A stretch of DNA of 64,000 bases from Pseudomonas helmanticensis (GTDB lineage Bacteria; Pseudomonadota; Gammaproteobacteria; Pseudomonadales; Pseudomonadaceae). The DNA lies in the NCBI RefSeq assembly GCF_900182985.1, contig NZ_FXUY01000001.1, forward strand, positions 1,240,001-1,304,000, in the 5' to 3' direction. Positions within the stretch are counted from its first letter, which is position 1. Every line of letters starts with the position of its first letter. The notes under the pieces were generated by a model. That model saw only the letters and a list, made by a program, of their open reading frames with translations, ran no database searches and had not been told where the DNA came from. The position numbers were made by a program, and so were the translations under genes. Below are positions 45,803 to 54,872 of the stretch, piece after piece.

Positions 45803-47469
45803 CGGTTTCGGTGCCGCTGGCCGAACGGGCGCTGATTCTGGCGCCCGTGGGTCGCGACAGCCAGATTGCGCTGATGATTCTCAACGAGGCCGGTTATGGC
45901 GGCCTGGTCACGCCAGGGCTGGACAGGTTGTGCACCGAGCTGGAACTCGGCGCAGGCTTGTTGCTGATCTCTGCCGAAGCCTTGCGCGGTCCGGAACTCG
46001 AAGCACTATTTATGCATCTGGAGCAGCAGCCGGCTTGGTCGGATCTGCCGATCGTGCTGCTCACCCATCACGGCGGACAGGAACAAGGTCCCTCCTCGCA
46101 ACTGAGCAATCTGCTCGGCAACGTGACCTTTCTTGAACGCCCGTTTCACCCGGCGACACTGGTCAGCCTGGTCTCCGCCGCCTTGCGTGGGCGACGACGA
46201 CAATACGAAGCCCGCGACCGTTTGATCGACCTCAGCGAAAGCGAACGACGTCTGCAATCGACGCTGGAAACCCTTGAGCAACAAGTCGAAGAACGCACCG
46301 CGCAATTGCGCCATAACGAAGAAGCATTGCGCCAGTCGCAGAAAATGGAAGCGGTCGGCCAGCTCACGGGCGGCATCGCACACGACTTCAACAACATGCT
46401 GACCGGGATTATCGGCAGCCTGGAATTGTTGCGCCGGCGTCTGGCTCGTGGGCGCACGGATGACCTCGATAGCCTGATCGACCTTGGCGTGACCTCAGCC
46501 AACCGCGCTGCCAGCCTGACCCACCGACTACTGGCGTTTTCCCGCCGGCAGTCGCTCGACTCCAAAGCCGTACAGATGAATACCCTGGTGCTGTCGATGG
46601 GCGAACTGCTGGAACGCAGTCTCAATGAAAGCATCCATCTGGACATGCGCCTGAACGATAAATTGTGGGTCGCCGAGGCCGATCCCAATCAACTGGAAAG
46701 CGCCCTGCTCAACCTCGTGATCAACGCCCGCGACGCCATGCCCGAGGGCGGCAAACTGGTGGTGGAAACCAGCAATCAGGTGCTGCAGAGCGAATTCACC
46801 GAGGCCTACAGCAACCTCGAACCGGGCGATTACGTGATGCTCAGCGTCACCGACAACGGCAGCGGCATGCCGCAAAGTGTGATCAATCGTGCCTTCGATC
46901 CATTTTTCACCACCAAGCCGATCGGCCAGGGCACGGGGTTGGGCCTGTCGATGATCTACGGTTTCAGCAAGCAGTCGCGCGGGCATGTGTCGATCGACAG
47001 CGAAATCGATCAGGGCACCACCGTCAGACTGTATCTGCCGCGTTTTCGCGGCGAAGAAGATGAGCAACCGGTCGCTGATAGCGGGCAAACCCCGTATGCA
47101 ATGGATGGCGAAACCGTATTGATTGTCGAAGACGATCCTGCTGTGCGCGTGTTGGTCAGCGGCGTGCTCAGTGAGTTGGGCTATGCGTTTGTCGAAGCCA
47201 GTGATGCCGACGGCGCGGTGCCGATTCTCAACTCGACGCAACGGATTGATCTGCTGATCAGTGATGTCGGTCTGCCCGGCATGAACGGCCGGCAATTGGC
47301 CGAAGTCGGGCGCCAGTACCGGCCTGGTCTGAAGGTGTTATTCATCACCGGTTACGCCGAGCATGCGGCGGTACGCGGCGGCTTTCTCGACCCGGGCATG
47401 CAGATGATCACCAAGCCCTTCACTTTCGACCTTCTCACTGCGAAGGTCCGCGAAATGATCAAAAGCTAA
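45799..47469 (+). CDS. Hybrid histidine kinase with pseudo-receiver N-terminus and C-terminal receiver
   Basis: 556 residues, starting at GTG 45799 in a GTGA overlap with the KaiC-like gene. Residues 8-130 resemble a receiver fold but the phospho-Asp strand reads LLLISAEAL, so it is probably a pseudo-receiver. A coiled coil (140-185) leads to a HisKA-like box GGIAHDFNNML with His195, then ATPase motifs (LLNLVINARDAMPEGG, DNGSGM, GQGTGLGLSMIYG). The C-terminal receiver (LIVEDDPAVRVLVSGV) has its phospho-Asp at about 489 (LLISDVGLPG). No membrane segments, so it is cytoplasmic. The close coupling to a KaiC homologue suggests the KaiC-like protein senses or gates this kinase. Confidence 0.92.
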   Translation: MTVSVPLAERALILAPVGRDSQIALMILNEAGYGGLVTPGLDRLCTELELGAGLLLISAEALRGPELEALFMHLEQQPAWSDLPIVLLTHHGGQEQGPSSQLSNLLGNVTFLERPFHPATLVSLVSAALRGRRRQYEARDRLIDLSESERRLQSTLETLEQQVEERTAQLRHNEEALRQSQKMEAVGQLTGGIAHDFNNMLTGIIGSLELLRRRLARGRTDDLDSLIDLGVTSANRAASLTHRLLAFSRRQSLDSKAVQMNTLVLSMGELLERSLNESIHLDMRLNDKLWVAEADPNQLESALLNLVINARDAMPEGGKLVVETSNQVLQSEFTEAYSNLEPGDYVMLSVTDNGSGMPQSVINRAFDPFFTTKPIGQGTGLGLSMIYGFSKQSRGHVSIDSEIDQGTTVRLYLPRFRGEEDEQPVADSGQTPYAMDGETVLIVEDDPAVRVLVSGVLSELGYAFVEASDADGAVPILNSTQRIDLLISDVGLPGMNGRQLAEVGRQYRPGLKVLFITGYAEHAAVRGGFLDPGMQMITKPFTFDLLTAKVREMIKS

Positions 47470-47481
47470 CCCCAGACAACC

Positions 47482-47570
47482 CTGTAGGAGCTGCCGCAGG
47501 CTGCGATCTTTTGATCTTGTCTTTTAAAAACAAAGTCAAAAGATCGCAGCCTGCGGCAGCTCCTACAGGT
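47482..47570. repeat. REP palindrome pair
   Basis: Inverted GTAGGAGCTGCCGCAGGCTG modules between the convergent kinase and response regulator genes. Confidence 0.92.
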
Positions 47571-47575
47571 TGGGG

Positions 47576-47953
47576 TCAGGCCAGCAGTTCCTGGATTTTT
47601 TCCTGCAACACGTCCAGATCAAAGGGCTTTTCGAGGATCGGCGCCTTGAGGGTGATCGGGCTGCCGGTCTCGCGGATTTCCTGCGGATAACCGCTGATGA
47701 AAATCACCTTGAGATCAGGTCGCAACTTCACCGCAGGTTCGGCGATCTGCACGCCAGAGATGCCGCCAGGCAAACGGAAATCGGTGATCAACACGTCCAG
47801 ATGCGGCTTGCTCGCCAGAATTTCGAAAGCCTGCTCGCCGCTTTCCGCCTGCAACACACGATAGCCCTGCCCTGACAAAAAATCGCTCAGGACCATCAAG
47901 ATAACCGGTTCGTCCTCGACGACGAGTACTACATCTTGCGCATCTACGCTCAT
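47576..47953 (-). CDS. Single-domain response regulator
   Basis: 125 residues, one CheY-like receiver (VLVVEDEPVILMVLSDFLSG; phospho-Asp in VLITDFRLPGG; Lys in LEKPFDLDVL). ATG at 47953 has AAGG six bases upstream; upstream in-frame starts overlap the previous gene and look worse. It follows the receiver-kinase gene in the same direction. The FRLPGGISGVQIA form is typical of receivers paired with HWE/HisKA hybrid kinases; it probably accepts phosphate from a kinase of this cluster. Confidence 0.92.
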   Translation of the reverse strand: MSVDAQDVVLVVEDEPVILMVLSDFLSGQGYRVLQAESGEQAFEILASKPHLDVLITDFRLPGGISGVQIAEPAVKLRPDLKVIFISGYPQEIRETGSPITLKAPILEKPFDLDVLQEKIQELLA

Positions 47954-47997
47954 GGGAAGCCTTTGTTCGGTCAATAGCTGCTGATACGACCGTGCGG

Positions 47998-49212
47998 TCA
48001 CTCAGAGGTTGCGTCGGATTTGCCGTTTTCCTGGATCGGCAGACAAACGCGAAACAGGGCGCCTTCGTTGATTTCACTCTCGACGACGATGGAGCCGCCA
48101 TGGGCGGCGACGATCTGCTCGGAAATGAACAGACCCAGCCCGAGGCCGGCGACTACCGTCTTGGCGGAAACCCGTTCGAACTGTTGGAAAATACGTTTCT
48201 GGTTCTCGGCGCTGATGCCGATACCACGATCCTGCACCTCGACCCGCGCCTCGTTGCCTTCGCGATAAACCCGTACCTGGATCGGGCTCCGACCGCCATA
48301 GCGCAGGGCGTTGGTCAGCAAGTTGGAGATCACTTGCTCGATACGGAATTCGTCCCAATGACCTTCCACGGGCTCTGTCGCGGTAAAGGAGACTTCGGTT
48401 TCCGCCGCCTCGATCTGTTGCGCAAAGTTCTGCAGCAGATGGCTGACCAGTTGCACCAGATCGAAACGGCTCGGCCGGATCGACAGTTTGCCGGTGCGAA
48501 TGCGGGAAACGTCGAGCATGTCTTCGATCAGACGGATCAGGCTTTTGATCTGACGCTCATCGCGATCGACCATGGCGTGCATCTTGTCGAGGGTGAACGC
48601 GGCGGCGTTATCCCGCGCCAGGTGCATCTTGCGCAATTGGGTTTCGAGTATCAGGCCGTTGAGCGGCGTGCGCACTTCGTGGGCGACGATTGACATGAAG
48701 TCGTCGCGCATACGTACCGCTTGCTCCAGCTCCAGCTGGGTGCTCTGCAATTGTTGCAGCAGCGCTTCCTGCTCGCGTCGGGCCTGCTCCAGTGCTTCGA
48801 CCTGTTGCTTCATGGCCTTGCTCTGACGGAACAGATCGACAAAGACGTTGACCTTGCTCTTCACCGCGTGGATATCCAGCGGCTTGTGCAGGAAATCCAC
48901 CGCGCCGCTTTCGTAACCCTTGAACGCGTAGTTCAGTTCACGGCCGGCGGCGCTGACGAAGATGATCGGGATGTTCTTGGTTTTCTCGGTGCCACGCATC
49001 AACTCGGCGAGTTCGAAGCCGTTCATGCCCGGCATCTGTACGTCGAGGATGGCCATGGCGAATTCGTGCTGCAACAGCAGCGACAGGGCTTCGTCCGCCG
49101 ACAACGCCTTATAGACGGTGCGATCTTCGCGTTTGATCAGCGCTTCGAGCGCCAGCAGGTTCTCGGGCAGATCGTCGACGATCAGCAATTTGGCTTGAAT
49201 ATTACTCAGCAT
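47998..49212 (-). CDS. Receiver-histidine kinase
   Basis: 404 residues. An N-terminal receiver (LLIVDDLPENLLALEALIKR, phospho-Asp in AILDVQMPGMNG) is followed by a coiled coil, a HisKA box (IVAHEVRTPLNGLI) and an HATPase domain (ISNLLTNALRYGG, DRGIGIS, GLGLGLFISEQIV). No membrane segment. The receiver-first layout suggests this kinase is itself switched by phosphate from the large hybrid kinase upstream. Its ATG overlaps the cheB-like stop by seven bases. Confidence 0.93.
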   Translation of the reverse strand: MLSNIQAKLLIVDDLPENLLALEALIKREDRTVYKALSADEALSLLLQHEFAMAILDVQMPGMNGFELAELMRGTEKTKNIPIIFVSAAGRELNYAFKGYESGAVDFLHKPLDIHAVKSKVNVFVDLFRQSKAMKQQVEALEQARREQEALLQQLQSTQLELEQAVRMRDDFMSIVAHEVRTPLNGLILETQLRKMHLARDNAAAFTLDKMHAMVDRDERQIKSLIRLIEDMLDVSRIRTGKLSIRPSRFDLVQLVSHLLQNFAQQIEAAETEVSFTATEPVEGHWDEFRIEQVISNLLTNALRYGGRSPIQVRVYREGNEARVEVQDRGIGISAENQKRIFQQFERVSAKTVVAGLGLGLFISEQIVAAHGGSIVVESEINEGALFRVCLPIQENGKSDATSE

Positions 49213-49799
49213 GCGATTCGTTCCAGCTCGACTAGCAGACGGCCGATGCCGTGAATGGGTAAGACATGATCCGGCTGCTGAACGTTCAGCGCCGCCAGAG
49301 GCATGGTGGCGACCTGGGCGTCGCCGGGATCCTGCACGATGGTCAACCCGCCAAAGTGTTTGACCTCTGCCAGACCGCGCGCACCATCCTGATTGGCACC
49401 GGTCAGCAAAATGGCCGCCAACGCTGATCCGTAAACGTGGGCAGCGGACTCAAACAGGAAATCGATTGAAGGCCGCGAATAATGCACGCGGTCTTCAAGG
49501 CTCAACGACAGGCTGCGATCCTGCTCTACCGACAGGTGATAACCGGGCGTGGCGAAATACACGGTGCCGGCTTCGATGTCCTGTTTATCCGAGGCTTCGG
49601 CCACCGGCAATGCCAGCCTGCGCGCGAACACTTCGGCCAACTGACTGCGGCGATCATCCGGCAAATGCAGAACGATAATGATCGGCAGCACAAAGCCCTG
49701 GCGCAACGGACTCAGCAGCGCCAACAAGGCCTCGACGCCACCGGCTGAGGCGCCCATCACAATGGCCTCGATTCGAGGCAATTCCGCAGTCTCGTTCAT
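49206..49799 (-). CDS. CheB-type methylesterase domain protein
   Basis: 197 residues, a CheB catalytic domain without the usual N-terminal receiver. The triad is Ser18 (VMGASAGGVEALL), His45 (VLHLPDDR) and Asp138 (GANQDGARGL). Start ATG 49799 overlaps the cheR-like stop by four bases. No methyl-accepting receptor is encoded here, so the substrate may be the large hybrid kinase itself or an unlinked receptor. It resembles stand-alone CheB proteins found in CheB-CheR-kinase sets. Confidence 0.9.
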   Translation of the reverse strand: MNETAELPRIEAIVMGASAGGVEALLALLSPLRQGFVLPIIIVLHLPDDRRSQLAEVFARRLALPVAEASDKQDIEAGTVYFATPGYHLSVEQDRSLSLSLEDRVHYSRPSIDFLFESAAHVYGSALAAILLTGANQDGARGLAEVKHFGGLTIVQDPGDAQVATMPLAALNVQQPDHVLPIHGIGRLLVELERIAC

Positions 49800-50629
49800 A
49801 ATTTGCGGTAGATCCGTTCCTGTTTCACCAGCGGTTCGAACTGGTTGGCATAGCTGGAAAAATCCAGCGTCTCTTTGCTGCCAAGCACCAGAAAGCCGCG
49901 ATGACACAGCGACTCATGAAACAGTCCGAAGGCGCGATCCTGAAGCTTTTTATTGAAGTAAATCAATACGTTACGACATGAAATTAAATTTGTTTCGGAG
50001 AATACACTGTCGGTCGCCAGACTGTGATCGGCGAACGTCACGTTCTCGCACAGGCTCTTGTCGAAAATCGCGTACCCATAAGCTGCTGTGTAGTAATCGG
50101 CGAACGAGCGCTGACCACCGGCCTGCTGGTAGTTGGCGGTGTAGGCCCGCACATTCTCCATCGAGAAAATCCCCTGTTTCGCCTTGTCCAGCGAACGCGG
50201 ATTGATGTCGGTGGCGTAGATGATCGTGCGGTCGAGCAGGCCTTCTTCACGCAGCAGAATGGCCATCGAATAGACCTCCTCACCCGTGCTGCAACCAGCG
50301 ATCCAGATCTTCAGCGATGGATACGTGCGCAGCAACGGCACCACTTCCTGGCGAATCGCGAGGAAGTGCGACGGATCGCGAAACATCTCGCTGACAGGGA
50401 TCGTCAGCAATTGCAGGAGCTGCATGAACGCGGTCGGGTCATGCAGGACTTTCTCCTGCAATGCCGAAATCGTCGCGCACTCAAACTGCCCCAGCGCATG
50501 CTGCACCCGGCGCTTGATCGAGGCGCCGGAATAATCGCGAAAATCGTAGCTGTACTTGAGGTAGATAGCCTCGATCAGCAAGCGCAATTCGATTTCGGTA
50601 TTTCGTTCAACGGGACTACTGCGTTCCAC
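49796..50629 (-). CDS. CheR-type protein-glutamate methyltransferase
   Basis: S-adenosylmethionine-dependent methyltransferase of about 277 residues. The N-terminal helical domain (LYLKYSYDFRDYSGASIKRR-like, here IYLKYSYDFRDYSGASIKRR) and the SAM-binding IWIAGCSTGEEVYSMAILL are typical CheR; SCRNVLIYF is the Asn/Arg motif. I prefer GTG at 50629, which overlaps the kinase stop as TAGTG; another GTG at 50656 is possible. The beta-subdomain pentapeptide-binding insert appears short. It is coupled at both ends to kinase and CheB genes. Confidence 0.9.
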   Translation of the reverse strand: MERSSPVERNTEIELRLLIEAIYLKYSYDFRDYSGASIKRRVQHALGQFECATISALQEKVLHDPTAFMQLLQLLTIPVSEMFRDPSHFLAIRQEVVPLLRTYPSLKIWIAGCSTGEEVYSMAILLREEGLLDRTIIYATDINPRSLDKAKQGIFSMENVRAYTANYQQAGGQRSFADYYTAAYGYAIFDKSLCENVTFADHSLATDSVFSETNLISCRNVLIYFNKKLQDRAFGLFHESLCHRGFLVLGSKETLDFSSYANQFEPLVKQERIYRKL

Positions 50630-53600
50630 TAAATGCGTTCCATCTTCGGTAACCACACGCGAATCAGCGAGAACAGGCGATCCAGGTCGATGGGCTTGGC
50701 CAGGTAATCGTTGGCGCCCGCTTGCAAGCAGCGCTCCTGATCATCCTTCATGGCCTTGGCCGTCACCGCGATGATCGGCAGCTTGCGCCAGCGCGGATCC
50801 TTGCGGATTTCAATGGTGGCTTCGAAACCATCCATTTCCGGCATCATCACGTCCATCAGCACCAGGTCGATGTCCTCGACTTCATTGAGTTTTTCAATCG
50901 CCTCACGACCGTTCCGGCCGATCACCACGACTGCGCCCTTGGTCTCCAGTGCACTGGTCAGAGCGAAGATGTTGCGCACATCGTCGTCGACCAGCAGCAC
51001 TTTGCGACCCTCGAAGACCTTGTCGCGGCTGCGCGCGGTCTTGAGCATCTTCTGCCGTTCATGGGACAACTGCGATTCGACTTTGTGCAGAAAGAGTGTG
51101 ACCTCGTCCAGCAAACGCTCTGGCGAACGCGCGCCCTTGATGATGATCGAGCGCGAGTACTTGCGCAGATCGGTCTCTTCATCGCGGGTCAGGTTGCGCC
51201 CGGTGTAAACGATCACCGGCGGGAACGAGCAGATGTCTTCGGTAGACATGCGCTTGAGCAGATCGTTGCCGAGCATGTCAGGCAGTTTCAAGTCGATGAT
51301 CATGCAGTCGTAAATCGTCGTGCGCAGCTTGTCCAGAGCATCCTGGGCGAGACCGACTGCGGTAATTTCAATGTCTTCGTCGCCGATCAGACGCGCGATG
51401 CTTTCGCGCTGCAAGTCGTCGTCTTCGACCAGCAGAATGCGTTTGACCTTCTGTGTCAGCTTGGCTTCGAGACGGGCGAACACATCCTTGAGCTCCTCGC
51501 GCGTCGTCGGTTTGACCGCGTAACCGATAGCGCCCATGTGCATGGCTGCTTCGACCCGATCTTCGACCGAAATCACGTGCACCGGGATGTGCCGGGTTTC
51601 AGCATGTTCTTTCAGGCGCTGCAACACAGTGAGACCGGAATGGTCGGGCAGGCGCATGTCGAGCAGGATCGCGTCAGGAATGAATTCCCGCGCGAGGTCA
51701 TAACCTTCGTCCGCGCCATGGGCGACCAGGCATTGATAGCCGAGTTCATGCGCCAGATCGTAGAGGATGTGCGCAAAGTTCGGCTCATCTTCCACCACGA
51801 GGATGCAACGCGTGGCGAACGGGGCCTTGTCGCGGTCATCGGCGAAACGCGGGATGTGTACCGGGGCCAGCGGAGAAACCATCGCCGCAGGTACAACGGC
51901 CGCAGCCTGTGGCGGCGGGGTAAACGTCAACGGCGCAGTCGATACCTCACCGGATTCGTTGTACTGCTGCGGCATCAGCAACGTAAACACACTGCCCTGC
52001 CCCGGCGTGCTGGTGACGCTGATCGAGCCGCCCAGCAGTGTCGCCAGATCACGCGAGATCGACAGGCCCAGACCCGTTCCGCCGTATTTGCGATTGGTGG
52101 TGCCATCGGCCTGACGGAAGGCTTCGAAGATGCTTTCCTGTTGATCGGCGGCAATACCGATCCCGGAATCGCGCACGACGAACGCCACGCAGTCGTTCGG
52201 CTGGCCACTGATGGTCAGGCTGACGGTGCCTTGCTCGGTGAACTTCACCGCGTTGGACAACAGGTTCTTGATTACCTGCTCAAGGCGCTGGCGGTCAGTG
52301 AACATCGTCGCCGGTGTGCCCGGCAGCAAATCGACACTGAAAGTCAGGCGCTTGTCCGCCGCCATCGGTTCGAATACGCCGCGCAAGCCATCGGCAAGAC
52401 GCGCCACGCTGGTGTTCTCGGCGATCACCTCAAGCTTGCCGGCCTCGACCTTGGAGATATCGAGAATGTCGTTGATCAGGTTGAGCAAATCATTACCGGC
52501 GGAATAAATCGACTCGGCAAACTTGACCTGCTCGGCGCTGAGGTTGTCCTGCGGGTTCTCGGCGAGCAGCTTGGCAAGAATCAACGAGCTGTTCAGCGGC
52601 GTGCGCAGCTCATGCGACATGTTGGCGAGGAATTCGGATTTGTACTTGCTCGAACGCTGCAACTCTTCGGCACGCTCCTCAAGTTGCACCTGAACCTGAT
52701 TCAGTTCGGTGTTCTTCAGGTCCATGGCGTCGCGCTGTTCGGCCAGGGTTTGCGCCTGCTCGGCGAGTTGTTCGTTGGTCTGCTCCAGCTCGACTTGCTG
52801 GGTTTCCAGATGCGCCTGGGATTCCTTGAGAATCCGCGACTGTTCTTCCAGTTCTTCGTTGGCGGTTTTCAGCTCTTCCTGCTGCACCTGCAACTCTTCG
52901 TTGAGCTGCTGGGTTTCGGCGAGCACTTCCTGCAACCGCTGGCGGTAGCGCGCGGCTTCGATCGACGTGCCGATATTGCCGGCAATCAGTTCCAGCAGTT
53001 CGATATCGCGATCGCTGAGCGGGCGCAGGAAACCCAGTTCGATCACACCGTTGACCCGGTCGTCATCGCTGGTCGGCACCACCAACACACTGTGCGGCAG
53101 ACCTTCGCCGAGACCGGAGCTGACTTTGAAATAATCCGCCGGAACCGCATCGAGGCGAATCAGACGTGCCTGCTGCGCGACCTGGCCGACGATGCCTTCA
53201 CCGCTGTAGATCGACTGATCCTGTTCTTCCTGCTCGCGGGAGAACCCGTAAGTCGCTACACGTTTCAGACCACCGTGTTCTTCGCGCACGTACAACGCCG
53301 CGACAGCGGTGCCGAGGTATTGCGCGCAGAACTGCAGAATGTTGCGCCCCAACAGGTTCAGCGTCAGTTGCCCCAGCACTTGTTCGGCCAATTGAGTCTG
53401 ACCGTTGCGCAACCAAGCCTGCTGCTCCAGACGCAGGGCGCTGGCGTCTTGTGCGGCGAGCGTTGCGCCGTAGCTTTGCGACAGGTTGACCAGATCGCGC
53501 CGGCCAATATAGGCGAGCAAACCGCTGATACCGGCAATGAACAGCAAGTACAGGCTGATGCTCCAGATCGTCGTGCGGCGTACATCTTCGTTACGCGTGG

Positions 53601-54120
53601 TGCGCAGCACTTGCTCGGTTTCGATGACATCTTCGAACTGTTTGCGGATTTCATCCGTCAGGCGCTTGCCACGCCCGGCCTTCACGGCAGCCTTGTAGTC
53701 ACCGCTGGAGCGCTGCAGGTCGATCATCGACTGCGCGTAGTTCGCCCATTCGGTCTGCAATGCCTGCAGACGGCGCAGACGATCGGTTTGCACCGGGTTG
53801 TCGGCGGTCAGCTCAAGCAACGTATTGAGGGCTACGGTAATGCGTGGTTTGGCGGTTTCGTACGGGTCGAGAAAGTGCTCGTCACCGCTGAGCAGAAAAC
53901 CGCGCATGCCGGTTTCCAGATCGACGGTGAGTTTCACTGCTTCATTGGCGTTATTGATCACCCGATCGGTGTGCTCGACCCATTGGATCACCGACAGCAA
54001 ATAGGTAATCAGCGACACAAAGAACACGGCACTGAGCACGCCTACGCCCAAGGGCAGACTGATGTTGCGACTCAGGAGTTTACGAAACCGCTGTTCATCA
54101 ACTGAAGACGAAGAGGACAT
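50629..54120 (-). CDS. Large hybrid histidine kinase: CHASE3, GAF, kinase, three receivers
   Basis: 1163 residues from ATG 54120 (a TTG 45 bp upstream is unlikely). Order: membrane segment (PLGVGVLSAVFFVSLITYLL), periplasmic CHASE3-like domain, second membrane segment (SLYLLFIAGISGLLAYIG), GAF domain (~250-400), long Gln/Glu coiled coil, HisKA with FLANMSHELRTPLNSSLIL, HATPase (LLSNAVKFTEQG, GTGLGLSISRDL), then three receivers (ILVVEDEPNFAHILY; ILLVEDDDLQRESIA; VLLVDDDVRNIFALT) each with a visible phospho-Asp (LLDMRLP, IIDLKLP, LMDVMMP). It heads the minus-strand run cheR-cheB-kinase-receiver. Confidence 0.95.
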   Translation of the reverse strand: MSSSSSVDEQRFRKLLSRNISLPLGVGVLSAVFFVSLITYLLSVIQWVEHTDRVINNANEAVKLTVDLETGMRGFLLSGDEHFLDPYETAKPRITVALNTLLELTADNPVQTDRLRRLQALQTEWANYAQSMIDLQRSSGDYKAAVKAGRGKRLTDEIRKQFEDVIETEQVLRTTRNEDVRRTTIWSISLYLLFIAGISGLLAYIGRRDLVNLSQSYGATLAAQDASALRLEQQAWLRNGQTQLAEQVLGQLTLNLLGRNILQFCAQYLGTAVAALYVREEHGGLKRVATYGFSREQEEQDQSIYSGEGIVGQVAQQARLIRLDAVPADYFKVSSGLGEGLPHSVLVVPTSDDDRVNGVIELGFLRPLSDRDIELLELIAGNIGTSIEAARYRQRLQEVLAETQQLNEELQVQQEELKTANEELEEQSRILKESQAHLETQQVELEQTNEQLAEQAQTLAEQRDAMDLKNTELNQVQVQLEERAEELQRSSKYKSEFLANMSHELRTPLNSSLILAKLLAENPQDNLSAEQVKFAESIYSAGNDLLNLINDILDISKVEAGKLEVIAENTSVARLADGLRGVFEPMAADKRLTFSVDLLPGTPATMFTDRQRLEQVIKNLLSNAVKFTEQGTVSLTISGQPNDCVAFVVRDSGIGIAADQQESIFEAFRQADGTTNRKYGGTGLGLSISRDLATLLGGSISVTSTPGQGSVFTLLMPQQYNESGEVSTAPLTFTPPPQAAAVVPAAMVSPLAPVHIPRFADDRDKAPFATRCILVVEDEPNFAHILYDLAHELGYQCLVAHGADEGYDLAREFIPDAILLDMRLPDHSGLTVLQRLKEHAETRHIPVHVISVEDRVEAAMHMGAIGYAVKPTTREELKDVFARLEAKLTQKVKRILLVEDDDLQRESIARLIGDEDIEITAVGLAQDALDKLRTTIYDCMIIDLKLPDMLGNDLLKRMSTEDICSFPPVIVYTGRNLTRDEETDLRKYSRSIIIKGARSPERLLDEVTLFLHKVESQLSHERQKMLKTARSRDKVFEGRKVLLVDDDVRNIFALTSALETKGAVVVIGRNGREAIEKLNEVEDIDLVLMDVMMPEMDGFEATIEIRKDPRWRKLPIIAVTAKAMKDDQERCLQAGANDYLAKPIDLDRLFSLIRVWLPKMERI

Positions 54121-54384
54121 GGGGCAGCCTTGTCGATCGGGTGAAAAACAGGGAGTTTGCCCCAAAATGGCGGCATGGATCCATTTTTCCTACAGATTTA
54201 GCAGGATTTTCCCACTTTTGCCTGCACCCCGGTACGTGCCAACAGTTATCCTTGCCCGCCCCAACTGCAGCTAAGCTTTTTTGTGTCAGTTCGGGAACTT
54301 GTGGCCATGCGCTACTTACTCATGCAAGAGCCCGGCACATTCGACCGGCCGAAACCCCGCGTTAATTTCTTGAGAGCCTTCAAT

Positions 54385-54747
54385 ATGTCCACCCCAGCGT
54401 TCACCATCCTTGTAGTAGAAGACGACGACATCGTGCGCATGCTCATCGTCGATGTGCTTGAGGAGCTGGAGTTCAAGGTGCTGGAGGCTGATGGCAGCGA
54501 GCAGGCATTAGAGGTGTTGCAGGACCACTCCATAACAATCGACCTGATGATGACCGATGTCGGTCTGCCCGGCATGGATGGCCGTGAACTGGCCACCGAG
54601 GCTCGAAAGCTGCGCCCAGCTCTGCCCGTCCTGTTCGCCAGCGGCTATGCCGAAACCATCGATGTGCCTGCGGACATGCACGTCATTGGCAAACCGTTTT
54701 CCATTGATCAACTGCGCGACAAGGTCAAAGGCATTCTCGCCAACTGA
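54385..54747 (+). CDS. Single-domain response regulator
   Basis: 120 residues, one receiver (ILVVEDDDIVRMLIVDVLEE; phospho-Asp in LMMTDVGLPGMDG; Lys in VIGKPFSIDQL). ATG 54385 (MSTPAFTIL) has GAGAG eight bases upstream; the open frame extends further but without similarity. It is divergent from the large hybrid kinase and resembles the C-terminal receiver of the KaiC-linked kinase (TDVGLPGMDGREL versus SDVGLPGMNGRQL), pointing to a shared origin or shared phosphate donor. Confidence 0.92.
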   Translation: MSTPAFTILVVEDDDIVRMLIVDVLEELEFKVLEADGSEQALEVLQDHSITIDLMMTDVGLPGMDGRELATEARKLRPALPVLFASGYAETIDVPADMHVIGKPFSIDQLRDKVKGILAN

Positions 54748-54872
54748 TTTTTTTACCCAGACACCTCCAGATCATTAGCCGTTGCACGAGTCTGGATCGA
54801 CTGGTCGATCTGCGGCTTGTGGTCTAATTGCGCGCCTGTTTTGCCCTGCCCGTTTTCAAGGAACATCTGCTC

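Noticed and set aside
50722..54105. Plus-strand open frame of 1127 codons opposite the hybrid kinase
   Set aside because: Antisense shadow of a clear multidomain kinase gene; the high-GC third positions keep the opposite frame open. Product has no recognisable domain.
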